The notes: a model not told the origin generated them from the letters alone. Shown: positions 42,198 through 52,462, numbered from the stretch's first letter. The stretch: 64,000 nt of DNA from Desulfobacterales bacterium (GCA_030066985.1 JASJAN010000005.1:1-64000), one strand, 5' to 3'. Program-made: numbers and translations.

Positions 42198-43577
42198 ATG
42201 GCGGACCAACAATCGCAAAGCCAAAAAGATCCATCGCTTCTGCACTTGCCCCCCCAAAGCATTGAAGCTGAAGAATCCTTGCTAAGCGCCATCTTGGTCG
42301 ATAACAATACCCTGCTCGATGTTGTTGAAATTCTCTCAGCAGCCGATTTTTATCGAAGTGCCCATCAAAAAATATTTGCAGCCATTATGGATCTCTTCGA
42401 TCGGGGCGAGCCCGTCGATCTGGTAACCCTGGCCAATAACCTAAAAGAAAAGGGCCATTTGGATGCCATCGGGGGTGCGAGCTACCTGGCCAGATTAGTT
42501 GATGCCGTACCGGTGGCTGTCAATGCTCAGCATTATGCTAAAATCGTCGCCGATAAAGCCTCCCTAAGGCGTCTGATTGAAAAAGCCAACGCGATCACCA
42601 AACGCTGCTATGAAGATCGTGGCGATGTCGACAATGTCATTGACTATGCTGAAACCTCTATCTTTGAAATTTCAGAACGAAAGTCCAATCAAGGGTTTTA
42701 CCCGCTCAGTCGGCTGATCATCAGCAATATCGAAACACTGGAAGAAAAGCAGGGCAATAAAAGTTTGGTGACCGGCGTACCAATGGGCTTTGGGCAGTTG
42801 GACAACCTCACCTCCGGGTTGCAAAATTCCGATCTCATCATTCTGGCAGCCCGCCCGAGCATGGGCAAAACAGCGTTGGCCTTAAACATCACCCGAAATG
42901 CTGCTGTTGATGCCAATGTTCCGGTGGCCTTTTTTTCCCTGGAAATGTCAAAAGAGCAGTTGTCCCTGCGAATGCTGTGCGCAGAGGCTCGTCTGGATTC
43001 ATCCCGCATGCGAGGTGGTTTTTTCAGCATGGATGACTGGCGCCGCTTAACCGATGCGGCCGGCATTTTATCGGAAAGCCCAATTTATATAGATGATTCA
43101 CCCAGCCTGACAGCCATGGATATACGCGCAAAAGCGCGGCGGCTTAAAATGGATAAAAATATCGGGCTCGTTGTTATTGATTATTTGCAGCTCATGCAGG
43201 CCCGCGGTGGCGTTGAGCGCAGGGATCTTGAAATATCGGAAATGTCACGATCGCTGAAAGCATTGGCCAAAGAGCTTGAAATCCCGGTCTTGGCGTTATC
43301 TCAGCTCAACCGGATGCTTGAACAGCGCACGGATAAGCGTCCCAAACTATCTGATCTGCGGGAATCCGGTGCGCTCGAGCAAGATGCGGATGTGGTCGCT
43401 TTCATTTACAGAGACGAGATCTATAACCAGGATGAAAATAACCCCCTCAAAGGAACAGCCGAAATCATATTAGCCAAGCAACGCAACGGCCCCACCGGTA
43501 AAGTCCTGCTCACTTTTCTGGATGCATACACCCGTTTTGAAATTATGGCGTCTGAGGATATGGTCGACAATATGTAG
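42198..43577 (+). CDS. dnaB: Replicative DNA helicase DnaB
   Basis: A 459-residue protein. The N-terminal domain (PPQSIEAEESLLSAILVD) binds primase; the RecA-like core has Walker A ARPSMGKTALALN, the VPVAFFSLEMSKEQL block, Walker B LVVIDYLQLM and the arginine-finger region LSDLRESGALEQDADVV. It forms the hexameric ring that unwinds DNA at the fork. There is no intein or insertion. ATG 42198 has no strong Shine-Dalgarno sequence. It is the last gene of the rpsF operon and ends in a palindromic repeat. Confidence 0.96.
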   Translation: MADQQSQSQKDPSLLHLPPQSIEAEESLLSAILVDNNTLLDVVEILSAADFYRSAHQKIFAAIMDLFDRGEPVDLVTLANNLKEKGHLDAIGGASYLARLVDAVPVAVNAQHYAKIVADKASLRRLIEKANAITKRCYEDRGDVDNVIDYAETSIFEISERKSNQGFYPLSRLIISNIETLEEKQGNKSLVTGVPMGFGQLDNLTSGLQNSDLIILAARPSMGKTALALNITRNAAVDANVPVAFFSLEMSKEQLSLRMLCAEARLDSSRMRGGFFSMDDWRRLTDAAGILSESPIYIDDSPSLTAMDIRAKARRLKMDKNIGLVVIDYLQLMQARGGVERRDLEISEMSRSLKALAKELEIPVLALSQLNRMLEQRTDKRPKLSDLRESGALEQDADVVAFIYRDEIYNQDENNPLKGTAEIILAKQRNGPTGKVLLTFLDAYTRFEIMASEDMVDNM

Positions 43578-43723
43578 GTTTCAGGTGTCGGGTGTCAGGT
43601 GTCAGGCAGCCGGCTTTTGATCGCTGGCAATCGGCTATTGGTTTCTTGTCGTTTGTTTAATACAAAGTCCTTAACATTCGGTCTTTATTATTTCTGACAC
43701 CTGAAACCTGACACCTGACACCT
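43577..43723. repeat. Palindromic repeat of GGTGTCAGG words after dnaB
   Basis: GGTGTCAGGTGTCAGG (from 43591) and its variants from 43577 are mirrored by CTGACACCTGAAACCTGACACC (43694-43723 region) with about 85 nt between. The first bases abut the dnaB stop. It uses the same words as the repeat at 30396-30525. The rest of the 291-bp gap to hflX shows nothing further except an AT-poor stretch. Confidence 0.75.
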
Positions 43724-43868
43724 CAATCGTTAGGCTTTGCTATTCGGAGCATTTTCGGCACACTGCATACCGGGGTACCCCGCTAGTCCCCTTAAGAATC
43801 GGAACTACCAATCCGGTCAGACTTGCAACAGATATTGAATTGACATATTATCTGACCTGGATGTTGTC

Positions 43869-45524
43869 ATGAAAAGACTTTATGGAAATACCGTCGGTCT
43901 TAAAGCCAACCAGATTCGGCGACTTGAAAACCTTTACCGCCGCCGCATTCAGCCCCAGTTTTTAATCAGTGCGGAGCTGGCGCGCGACCTGAAGCTGTTG
44001 TCCGACGAAATTCGGCGACAGATCGGCTTGCTGATCAATCGTCAGGGCAAGGTGGTTTATGTTATTGTCGGCGACCACAAAAAGATCGTTATTCCTGCTA
44101 TCAGTGAGTACCGAGCGGCACCCGGCCGCTTGAACGGGCTGCGATGTATTCACACCCATTTGACCAATGAACCGTTGACCGATGACGATCTGACCGACCT
44201 GGCTTTGCTAAGGCTTGATATGATGGCAACTGTCGCCGATGGCACAACTGAATCTCGCCCTCATATCCATATCGCTCACATTCTTCCCAAAAACGCGAAC
44301 AATCATCCCTACCGCATCCTAGATCCGCTAACACCTTCGCAACTTGATATCAACTGTCTGGAAATGATCCAGGCCCTGGAGGCTGAGCTGGCGCGGTTGA
44401 GTAAGGGCTACAGCCCGGATTCTGGTAAAGAGAGAGCATTGCTCGCAAGCGTGTCCTCAACATCAAAACGCAAAGCGCTCGAATCGCTTACCGAATTGAA
44501 GGCTTTGGCAGAATCCAGCCAAATTGAGATTGTTGACTCTCTGGTTCAACAGCGCAAATCCAAAAATAAACAGCGGTTAATCGGACCGGGAAAATTGCAG
44601 GAACTTGCGATTCTGGCATTGCAGGCGGCGGCAACTGTCATCATTTTTGATCAGGAATTGAGCCCATCGCAGATTCGTATCATAACCGATCAGATCGATC
44701 TGAAAGTCATCGACCGGACGCAATTGATTTTAGATATATTTGCCCAGCGCGCCAAAACACGAGAAGGCAAATTGCAGGTTGAACTGGCACAATTGAAATA
44801 TTTGCTGCCGCGCTTGATCCTCAAAAATACAGCCATGTCGCGTCTCACAGGTGGCATCGGTGGACGTGGACCCGGTGAAACAAAACTGGAGATAAATCGA
44901 AGACGCGCACGAGACCGAATTGCACGTCTCGAACAAGAACTGTTGGCAGTGCGCAAACATCGCAAGCAACAAAGGGCGCAACGCCAGAAAAAAGGGCTGC
45001 CGATTATTTCCATCATCGGTTATACCAATGCGGGCAAATCCACATTGCTCAACACCCTAACCCGCAGTAATGTCCAGGCGGAAAGCCGACTTTTCGCTAC
45101 CCTGGACCCATCTAGCCGACGGCTAAAATTTCCCAAAGACAGCGAGGTCATTATCACTGATACAGTCGGTTTTATTAAGGACTTGCCGGAAGACCTGTTG
45201 GTCGCTTTTCGCGCCACGCTTGAAGAGCTGGAAAGCGCTGACCTCCTGTTGCATGTTATCGATATCAGCAACCATCAATATGAGTCCCAGATTGATTCGG
45301 TCGAACGCATTCTCGCCGATCTTAAACTGCAGCATATCCGAACCATTCGGGTGCTCAATAAAATGGACCGCGTCAATCCCAACAACATTCAACATCTGGC
45401 GCGAAAACTTGACGGAATGGCCATTTGCGCTAAACAAAAATCGACACTATTGCCGCTCATTGATCGAATGGAGGCGATCTTGTTTGAAAAGCCAATCTTA
45501 AAGGCAGACGCTTATGGATCTTGA
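43869..45524 (+). CDS. hflX: Ribosome-associated GTPase HflX
   Basis: A 551-residue protein. The N-terminal and HflX-specific domains carry the diagnostic GIGGRGPGETKLE in the helical region before the G domain. The GTPase motifs are G1 GYTNAGKSTLLN, G3 DTVGFIKDLP and G4 NKMD. It splits or rescues stalled 70S ribosomes. It is longer than the usual 420-450 residues because of an extended N-terminal region (about 1-190) that includes a histidine-rich segment HIHIAHILP. It overlaps the start of the next gene by 11 nt. Confidence 0.94.
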   Translation: MKRLYGNTVGLKANQIRRLENLYRRRIQPQFLISAELARDLKLLSDEIRRQIGLLINRQGKVVYVIVGDHKKIVIPAISEYRAAPGRLNGLRCIHTHLTNEPLTDDDLTDLALLRLDMMATVADGTTESRPHIHIAHILPKNANNHPYRILDPLTPSQLDINCLEMIQALEAELARLSKGYSPDSGKERALLASVSSTSKRKALESLTELKALAESSQIEIVDSLVQQRKSKNKQRLIGPGKLQELAILALQAAATVIIFDQELSPSQIRIITDQIDLKVIDRTQLILDIFAQRAKTREGKLQVELAQLKYLLPRLILKNTAMSRLTGGIGGRGPGETKLEINRRRARDRIARLEQELLAVRKHRKQQRAQRQKKGLPIISIIGYTNAGKSTLLNTLTRSNVQAESRLFATLDPSSRRLKFPKDSEVIITDTVGFIKDLPEDLLVAFRATLEELESADLLLHVIDISNHQYESQIDSVERILADLKLQHIRTIRVLNKMDRVNPNNIQHLARKLDGMAICAKQKSTLLPLIDRMEAILFEKPILKADAYGS

Positions 45525-46296
45525 ACATGCAAAAAGAGTGGGTATTCAGGCGGCTTATAGCGGTGCAAAGGCACTGAGAGATCGTTTTGGTCATATATCG
45601 CAGATTGGTCAAAAAGGCGCCTTTGATCTTGTGACGGAAGCGGACACCGCTTCTGAAAAAATCATCATACAAACGATACGCAATGCGTTCCCAGACCATG
45701 CCATTCTGGCGGAAGAAAGCGGTGTTAATCATGGAAATTCTGAATTTCTATGGTTTATCGATCCCCTTGATGGCACAACCAATTACGCCCACCAGTTGCC
45801 GATTTTCTCCATCGCCATTGCATTGGCCATACGGGATCAGATGATGCTGGGATTGGTGCTCAATCCAATGGATGGCGAACTTTTCGCTGCCGTTAGCGGG
45901 AAAGGCGCTACGCTTAACAACACGCCCATCCGTGTATCGGAAACGACTTCTGTTCACGAGAGCTTGCTGGTAACCGGTTTCCCTTATGATTTCAGCGAAA
46001 TCATTGAGCCGGTAATGAAACGATTCAGTGTTTGTCAGGATTCATCACAGGGCGTGCGCCGGCTGGGTTCGGCTGCCCTTGATATTTGCTATGTGGCCTG
46101 TGGTCGCTTCGATGCATTCTGGGAGCAGAACCTTAAACCCTGGGATAAAGCGGCAGCGGCAGTAATCGCCACAGAGGCTGGCGCGGTGATTACCGATTTT
46201 GCAAACCGACCTTTCGCCATAGATCAAAAAGAAATCCTGGTCAGCAACGGCGCCATCCACCAGGAAATGCTCTCCCTGCTTGAGCTATCAGACTAG
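45514..46296 (+). CDS. suhB: Inositol monophosphatase family protein (SuhB-like)
   Basis: A 260-residue phosphatase with the metal-binding blocks of the family: EADTASEK, ILAEESG, WFIDPLDGTTNYAHQLP and the C-terminal KPWDKAAAAVIATEAG. It hydrolyses myo-inositol-1-phosphate or related phosphomonoesters; SuhB proteins also assist rRNA transcription. ATG 45514 overlaps the hflX stop, so the two are translationally coupled. I use the symbol for the family, not a proven substrate. Confidence 0.9.
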   Translation: MDLEHAKRVGIQAAYSGAKALRDRFGHISQIGQKGAFDLVTEADTASEKIIIQTIRNAFPDHAILAEESGVNHGNSEFLWFIDPLDGTTNYAHQLPIFSIAIALAIRDQMMLGLVLNPMDGELFAAVSGKGATLNNTPIRVSETTSVHESLLVTGFPYDFSEIIEPVMKRFSVCQDSSQGVRRLGSAALDICYVACGRFDAFWEQNLKPWDKAAAAVIATEAGAVITDFANRPFAIDQKEILVSNGAIHQEMLSLLELSD

Positions 46297-46346
46297 CGCG
46301 TTCCCTTTAGTTTCATTTGTTTCACCTTAACCGGTCATATCAATTC

Positions 46347-46497
46347 CTGATAGGCGATATGAATTTTATGTCGCCGATGGCCAAATATTTGGGATAAATC
46401 TCACGCTATGGCTTAACTTAAAGGCCAAACTGCCTATCATCCCAAATATCCGGCCATATCATCTCTTCTATTAGCCCATCAACATATCGCCTATCAG
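46347..46497. repeat. Long hairpin element F (separate family)
   Basis: CTGATAGGCGATATG (46347-46361) is perfectly mirrored by CATATCGCCTATCAG (46483-46497), and inside CCAAATATTTGGGAT (46381-46395) is mirrored by ATCCCAAATAT (46439-46449). Total 151 bp, no GGAGCATACA core. The 449-bp gap between suhB and dnaA contains this and element D and no gene. Confidence 0.8.
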
Positions 46498-46601
46498 AAA
46501 AAAATATGCCCGGTTCGCGTTGAAACGCTTCTACCTATTGAATGACTGTTGACTATGAGCAATGAAGTACGCCGAGAACTGATCGGTTGAAACAATATTT
46601 T

Positions 46602-46746
46602 AAATCCCATCGTAAAAGTGTGGATAAGGGTTCATGGCAAGGCGCGGATCGGCGAAAAAGCGGAGCATACACGATAGTATGTGAGCATTTTGAGGTGATC
46701 TGCAACGCCGCCATGGGCGCTTAGACGCGCTTTTACGATGGGATTT
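46602..46746. repeat. Long hairpin element D, abutting the dnaA stop
   Basis: The outer arms AAATCCCATCGTAAAAG and CTTTTACGATGGGATTT are a perfect 17-bp match, and the right arm ends at the dnaA stop codon (TAA at 46746-46748 read on the minus strand). The core CGGAGCATACACG (46661-46673) is identical to that of element B. A TGTGGATAA word (46619-46627) occurs next to the left arm. It could terminate dnaA. Confidence 0.85.
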
Positions 46747-48089
46747 TAGAATTTGCCCGATTCAAGTTTCTGATTAAAGAATTCAACCTGCTTCTGAATC
46801 GCACTGTTTTCTTTTAATCCCCGTTCAATCGAATGAATGGAATGGAGGGCGGTGGCATGGTAGCGATTAAAGGCCTTGCCAATACTTTGCAGAGGGGCAT
46901 CCGTATAGCGACGCGATAGATATATGGCCATTTGTCTGGGCCTGACAAGATGTTGCTTGCGCGAGCGCGAAACCATATCTTTAAGGCTGCAGTTATAATA
47001 TTTGCATACCATCTTTTTGATCGCTTCAATGGTGATCTTTTTGCGTTGACGGACCATGTTTTTGACGACGCTTTCTGACAGGTTCAAATCAATCGGAGCG
47101 CCGAGTAAGGATGATTTGGCAGCGACACCATTTAAACCACTTTCAAGTTGCCGGATGTCCTCTGTCAGTTCGCCGGCCAGATATTCGATAATGTTGTCGG
47201 GTACCTGATAGCCATTGCTCAGCGCTTTTTTTCTTAAAATCCGGACCCGTGTCCTGAAATTAGGCGATTCGATTCTGGATATCAAGCTGCAGGACAGCCG
47301 CGATCTCAGTTTATCATTTAATTTGGGAATATCGCCGGGCAAATAACAACTGGAGAAAATAATTCGTTTGCCGGCTTCAAACAGCGAATCCAATGTCAAT
47401 GCCAGCTCCAGTTGCGTCCTTTGCTTGCCACTCAGGTAATGGATATCTTCCAACAGCAGAACATCACAGTTATTTCTATATTTTCCTTTAAATTTATTGA
47501 TGGAATCTTGGCGAAATGCCTGTACCATTTCATTGCTGAAATCCTCGGCCGTTATATAGTAGACGCGCTCGTCGGGATATTCGGACAGGACATGATGGCC
47601 AATTGCCTGGGAAAGATGACTTTTTCCCATGCCGGTATTGGAAAGCAGCAATAGCGCATTTTGCTGATATTCTCTACGTGAAGCCAGCGACAAAGAGGCT
47701 GAATAAGCAAAATCATTGTTGGCGCCCACAACAAATTCATCAAATGTGAATTCCCGGCGCAAAAAACGACCGCTGTGAGGTCGAATAGAGGCGTTTGGAA
47801 GCGATAATTGGGGATTCAAAGATTTTTTATTTCTGGAATCCTTGTATTTTTTTACACCGACTTTAAAGGATAGCTGGCACACATTTCCGGTTACTTTTTT
47901 CAATTCGGAAACGAGCAGTTTGCCATAAAGATCGTTGACCCGCTTTTTAAAAAAGAAATTTGGACACGCCACGGTCCAGTTATTGGAATCGTTTTTTAAC
48001 AATTCCAGCGGCTCGATCCACATTTGAAAACTGTGTTTCGGTATCCGATCTTTGATAACGGATTTAACTTTTATCCAGACGGCTTCCAT
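46746..48089 (-). CDS. dnaA: Chromosomal replication initiator protein DnaA, atypical
   Basis: A 447-residue DnaA with all four domains: domain I (1-75), a short linker, the AAA+ core and the C-terminal DNA-binding domain. Deviations are notable. The P-loop reads SNTGMGKS (150-157), so the first glycine is Ser. Walker B reads LLLLEDIHYL instead of LL(I/L)DD. The DNA-reading motif at 408-417 is NRYHATALHS where the usual form is GRDHTTVLHA, changing two of the residues that contact DnaA boxes. It should still bind DNA, perhaps with different specificity. It is divergent from uvrA and flanked downstream by element D. A second, canonical dnaA elsewhere in the genome is possible. Confidence 0.88.
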   Translation of the reverse strand: MEAVWIKVKSVIKDRIPKHSFQMWIEPLELLKNDSNNWTVACPNFFFKKRVNDLYGKLLVSELKKVTGNVCQLSFKVGVKKYKDSRNKKSLNPQLSLPNASIRPHSGRFLRREFTFDEFVVGANNDFAYSASLSLASRREYQQNALLLLSNTGMGKSHLSQAIGHHVLSEYPDERVYYITAEDFSNEMVQAFRQDSINKFKGKYRNNCDVLLLEDIHYLSGKQRTQLELALTLDSLFEAGKRIIFSSCYLPGDIPKLNDKLRSRLSCSLISRIESPNFRTRVRILRKKALSNGYQVPDNIIEYLAGELTEDIRQLESGLNGVAAKSSLLGAPIDLNLSESVVKNMVRQRKKITIEAIKKMVCKYYNCSLKDMVSRSRKQHLVRPRQMAIYLSRRYTDAPLQSIGKAFNRYHATALHSIHSIERGLKENSAIQKQVEFFNQKLESGKF

Positions 48090-48624
48090 CGGCTTTTAGA
48101 TAACCCTGTTTAACACAAAATGAGCAATGAAGCTATTTTAGAAAGAATTTTAATGAAATAGGTGTCGAAGCTAAACGGTTCGGAAGGTTTGATTTTGATT
48201 TTTTTACAATCAAAAAACAGGAGCATATTTATGGCATGAGATAGATTCAGTCAACTCTGATAAAAGCTGTTTTAGAGCGCATCATGAGGCGGTTTTGAAC
48301 AATTTATATCTATTTGTTATCATTTGACTAAATAGTTAACAAGCGTCAAGTATCGTTAAACACGACCTTTGTAAATGAAGGGTATTTTTAAGTATTTTAA
48401 GTATATCCATATTCTGCACAAAGTTATGAACAAAAAATTTTTCTTTGAAAAACATCTATTTTCTTCTATTATCTTTGATTTTTGAAAAAAATATTTTTCC
48501 TTTTTTAAAAATATTCTTGAACGATGGAATACCAGGGCTTTACCTCCTTTCCAGAAATATGTTTGAATTTTTTTTTTATGCCAGCTAAACTCAAAACAAT
48601 AAATTCACCAGAAAATTGACCATT
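48090..48624. other. AT-rich divergent gap between dnaA and uvrA
   Basis: No gene is seen in 535 bp. It is strongly A/T-rich from about 48360 to 48610, with long A/T runs, and would contain the promoters of dnaA and uvrA. I looked for clustered DnaA boxes (TTATCCACA and close variants): only scattered weak matches occur (TTATGAACA near 48424; TTATCCAGA near 48071, inside dnaA). The region resembles a candidate origin by composition but lacks the expected box array. Confidence 0.4.
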
Positions 48625-51435
48625 ATGGCAAATAAAATAATCATCCGGGGCGCCCGGCAGCACAATTTAAAAAATGTCGATGTTGATCTGCCGCGCGAAA
48701 AACTGGTGGTGATCACCGGTCTTTCCGGCTCGGGCAAATCGACACTGGCATTCGACACCCTGTATGCCGAGGGCCAGCGCCGCTATGTTGAATCGCTGTC
48801 CACCTATGCTCGGCAGTTTTTGGAGCGCATGGAAAAGCCCGATGCCGAATTGATTGAGGGCCTTTCGCCGGCGATCGCCATCGAGCAAAAAACGGCCGGG
48901 CACAACCCGCGTTCAACGGTTGGTACGGTTACTGAAATCTATGATTATCTGCGACTGCTGTATGCACGTGTCGGCACCCCGCATTGTTATCAATGCGATC
49001 AGGAAATTAGATCTCAAACGCTGGATCAGATTGTAGACCATGTCATGTCATTGGGCGCCGATACCCGAATCATCGTTTTAGCCCCTCTGGTAACAGATCA
49101 GAAAGGAGCGCATGAAGGCCTATTAAAAGGACTCAAAAAGGACGGTTTTGCCCGAATCCGCGTAGATGGTGAGATGTTTGATATTGAAGATGTCAGCCGA
49201 CTGGATAAAAACAAAAAGCATTCGGTGGATGTCGTCGTCGATCGGCTCGTTATCAATAGTAAGATTAAAAACCGTTTGGCGGATTCACTGGAATTGGCCA
49301 TGGCGCAATCCAATGGTCAGGTGAGTGTTGACACGCAAGCGCATGGCACCATCCTTTTTAATGAAAAGGCGGCCTGCAACCGATGCAAGATCAGCTATCC
49401 GGAATTTACCCCTGCCAGTTTCTCATTTAACTCGCCCCAGGGCGCCTGCTCCGATTGCGACGGGCTGGGCGCAATGACGGCATTTGATTCGGCCCTTATC
49501 ATTCCCAATCCTGAACTGACACTGCGCGAAGGCGCCATTGCCCCGTGGGCCAATCGAAATAGTGTCCATTTCACAGAGTTTCTGGACGCCCTTACCCGGC
49601 AATATGGCACCGATATTTACACCGCATACAAGGACTTGCCGGAAGAATTCAAACAGGTGTTGTTATACGGTTCTGGCGATACGCCGATAACCTTTTATTT
49701 TGAAAATGATCATCGCCGCATCAGCTATCAAAAACCCTTTGAAGGCATCATACCGAATCTGCAGCGCCGCTACCACGAAACCGGCTCAAGTTGGTCAAGA
49801 GAAGAAATAGGGCGCTACATGAATTTTCAACCCTGTCGGCAATGCAACGGTGAGAAGTTAAATCGCGCTAGTCGATCCGTCAAAGTGGGGGGGCTGACCA
49901 TTTCGCAGTTAACCGCCTTGTCAATCGCCAAGCTACGTTCCTTTTTTCTGGATTTGAGGCTTGACGGCAAAAAAGAGATCATTGCCCGGCGCATCCTCAA
50001 AGAGATCGTCGAAAGGCTGGGGTTCCTGGATAATGTCGGACTTTCCTACCTAACGCTGGACCGTTCAGCCCAATCGCTTTCAGGCGGTGAAAGTCAGCGG
50101 ATTCGTCTGGCCACGCAGATCGGGTCCAAATTAACCGGTGTACTGTATGTGTTGGATGAGCCCAGCATCGGACTGCACAGGCGCGATAACAAGCGCTTAT
50201 TGGATACCCTCATACAGATGCGTGATCTCGGAAATACGGTACTGGTAGTTGAACATGATGAGGAAACCATCCGGGCAGCCGACTATGTCGTCGATATCGG
50301 ACCGGGGGCCGGCATAAATGGCGGTCGTATTATCTTTGCCGGACCGCCATCAGAATTGTTTAACCATCCAACCTCACTGACGGGCCTATATCTTTCGGGT
50401 CGTAAACAGATTGAGGTGCCTGCCGCCCGGCGGCACATTGGGGACAGCCATTTAATCTTAAAGGGGGCTTCAGCTAACAACTTAAAGACGATTGATGTTA
50501 CATTCCCACTGGGCTGTTTTATCTGTGTAACGGGCGTATCTGGTTCAGGCAAGTCCACCCTCGTTCTTGAAACGCTTTATCGAGCGCTGATGCAAAAGTT
50601 GTATCATGCTCGAGTGCCGGCCGGCACCTACCAGCAAATCGATGGGGTAGAAAACATCGATCGCGTCATCCACATCGATCAAAGTCCGATCGGCCGAACC
50701 CCCCGTTCAAATCCGGGCACCTATACGGGCGCTTTTACCCATATCCGCGAACTTTTTGCGCGCACGCCCGAAGCCCGGATGCGGGGTTACAAACCCGGTC
50801 GCTTTAGCTTCAATGTTAAAGGCGGTCGCTGTGAAGCGTGCCAGGGAGATGGTATCATTAAAATCGAAATGCATTTTCTGCCCGATGTTTATGTCACCTG
50901 TGATGTCTGTCAGGGCCGACGCTACAACCGGGAAACCCTTGAAGCCCGCTATAAGGGTAAAACCATTGCCGAAATTCTAAACATGACCGTCAACCAGGCG
51001 CTCTCTTTTTTTGGGCGGATCACTAAAATTCAGACGATCATGCAAACCTTAGTGGACGTCGGCTTGGGCTACATCGAGATTGGTCAACCGGCAACCACGC
51101 TATCTGGCGGTGAGGCACAACGTGTAAAACTATCAAAAGAACTCAGTAAACGCGCTACCGGAAAAAGCGTATACATCCTGGATGAACCTACGACCGGATT
51201 GCATGCCGATGACATTCAAAAGCTGCTGCGGGTCCTTAATATGCTGGTTGAGCAGGGCAATACCGTTCTGGTGATCGAACATAACATGGATATTATTAAA
51301 ACCGCAGATTACATTGTAGATTTGGGCCCGGAAGGTGGAGATCAGGGCGGATACATAGTGGGGTGCGGAACACCTGAGGCGGTAGCTGAAATGAAAAACT
51401 CCTACACCGGCCAATATTTAAAAGCAATTCTGTAA
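48625..51435 (+). CDS. uvrA: Excinuclease ABC subunit A
   Basis: A 936-residue protein, normal for UvrA. Two ABC ATPase modules are visible: Walker [21 protein letters not shown] at about residue 30 and [18 protein letters not shown] in the second half, signatures [12 protein letters not shown] and [12 protein letters not shown], and the zinc-binding C-x2-C pairs [26 protein letters not shown] and CEACQGDG. It scans DNA for bulky lesions in nucleotide-excision repair. ATG 48625 is chosen; a TTG at 48616 would add three residues. Its stop lies 2 nt from that of the convergent HDOD gene, leaving no room for a separate terminator. Confidence 0.96.
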   Translation: MANKIIIRGARQHNLKNVDVDLPREKLVVITGLSGSGKSTLAFDTLYAEGQRRYVESLSTYARQFLERMEKPDAELIEGLSPAIAIEQKTAGHNPRSTVGTVTEIYDYLRLLYARVGTPHCYQCDQEIRSQTLDQIVDHVMSLGADTRIIVLAPLVTDQKGAHEGLLKGLKKDGFARIRVDGEMFDIEDVSRLDKNKKHSVDVVVDRLVINSKIKNRLADSLELAMAQSNGQVSVDTQAHGTILFNEKAACNRCKISYPEFTPASFSFNSPQGACSDCDGLGAMTAFDSALIIPNPELTLREGAIAPWANRNSVHFTEFLDALTRQYGTDIYTAYKDLPEEFKQVLLYGSGDTPITFYFENDHRRISYQKPFEGIIPNLQRRYHETGSSWSREEIGRYMNFQPCRQCNGEKLNRASRSVKVGGLTISQLTALSIAKLRSFFLDLRLDGKKEIIARRILKEIVERLGFLDNVGLSYLTLDRSAQSLSGGESQRIRLATQIGSKLTGVLYVLDEPSIGLHRRDNKRLLDTLIQMRDLGNTVLVVEHDEETIRAADYVVDIGPGAGINGGRIIFAGPPSELFNHPTSLTGLYLSGRKQIEVPAARRHIGDSHLILKGASANNLKTIDVTFPLGCFICVTGVSGSGKSTLVLETLYRALMQKLYHARVPAGTYQQIDGVENIDRVIHIDQSPIGRTPRSNPGTYTGAFTHIRELFARTPEARMRGYKPGRFSFNVKGGRCEACQGDGIIKIEMHFLPDVYVTCDVCQGRRYNRETLEARYKGKTIAEILNMTVNQALSFFGRITKIQTIMQTLVDVGLGYIEIGQPATTLSGGEAQRVKLSKELSKRATGKSVYILDEPTTGLHADDIQKLLRVLNMLVEQGNTVLVIEHNMDIIKTADYIVDLGPEGGDQGGYIVGCGTPEAVAEMKNSYTGQYLKAIL

Positions 51436-51437
51436 AT

Positions 51438-52298
51438 CTAGATATCGGCTTCCAGAAAAAATGAATAGGCCGCTTCGATTTCATCGGTCAATCCTGTATA
51501 CCAGTCACCGACATCTTCCATCATATCCATCATAAATTTGATCACATCAGGATGCATGGTTGAAAGGTCCAATCGCAGCTCCGGATCCAGATCATAGGCA
51601 TTAACGATGAAATTGGCCAGATAAATATTTTGGACAAAATTGGCACTTTTGCTTTCGGGTTTAAAATCATGATGCCATCGAATGGCTTCAATCAGGTCCG
51701 CGGGCAGTTGCCATTTAGTCACCAGATGAGCACCGATGACGGCATGATCGATCGGCAACTTTTTCTTCTCGGCTTGGTAAAAAGTCAAATGTTCGTTTTG
51801 CAGGGTTGACCATACGTTTTCAAACAGTTTCGGAAAATATTGCGCCAAGATGACTTTACCGACATCATGCAGCAAACCGCCGACAAAACAATTGTCCGGT
51901 GATTCTTTTTTGGATAGCTGCGCAATGTTCATACTGGTGACCGCCACCGCCAGGGAATGCTTCCAAAACTGGGAGATATCAAAATCCATTAATTTGACGC
52001 GTTTGGGAAAAGAATTAATCACCGATATTGAGACGATGGCATTGCGCACCGCGTTATAACCCAACAAGACGACGGCATTGCGCAGGTCGCTGATTTTGCT
52101 TTTAAATCCATAAAAAGCGGAATTGACCAGTTTTAAAATCTTCAGCGTGATGGCCTGATCTTTTTCGATGGTGTCACAGACGGTTTTAATCGAGGTATCC
52201 GGGTCCCGTAAGTATTTATTGAGCTCAAATACAATCGTGGGTAAGGTTGGAATTTCTCTGATACGGTCAATTTTAGTTAAAATTTGCTGTTCATTCAT
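51438..52298 (-). CDS. HDOD-domain signalling protein
   Basis: A 286-residue protein. The HDOD core (IPTLPTIVFELNKYLRD, then TLKILKLVNSAFYG and LRNAVVLLGYNAVRNAIVSI) is followed by an HD-type helical region with LLHDVGKVILAQYFP and HAVIGAHLVTKW. These proteins are thought to act in signal output, often with c-di-GMP or two-component systems; enzymatic activity is unproven. ATG 52298 is selected because AGGAGA lies upstream; the 96 extra residues of the longer frame overlap the atpE terminator region and are not real. Convergent with uvrA, 2 nt apart. Confidence 0.88.
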   Translation of the reverse strand: MNEQQILTKIDRIREIPTLPTIVFELNKYLRDPDTSIKTVCDTIEKDQAITLKILKLVNSAFYGFKSKISDLRNAVVLLGYNAVRNAIVSISVINSFPKRVKLMDFDISQFWKHSLAVAVTSMNIAQLSKKESPDNCFVGGLLHDVGKVILAQYFPKLFENVWSTLQNEHLTFYQAEKKKLPIDHAVIGAHLVTKWQLPADLIEAIRWHHDFKPESKSANFVQNIYLANFIVNAYDLDPELRLDLSTMHPDVIKFMMDMMEDVGDWYTGLTDEIEAAYSFFLEADI

Positions 52299-52462
52299 TA
52301 AATCTCTCCTGTAGTCGGTGTCGCTGCGATGTCGATCTGAGTTCGGTATATAATAATTGTAACATAATTGAAAGCATGAGATGAATTTTACAAGCAATTC
52401 AGGTGCCTTAAATGATTCCATAGCCCGAATTTGCAGCGTTTGCGGCGGCCATCGCAAATAAA

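Noticed and set aside
43577-43723. CRISPR-like reading of the GGTGTCAGG repeats
   Set aside because: The words are contiguous and mirrored, with no regular spacers and no cas genes in the window.
46619-46627. Perfect DnaA box TGTGGATAA near dnaA as an origin sign
   Set aside because: Single copy, sits at the inner edge of a locus-specific hairpin arm; not an array.
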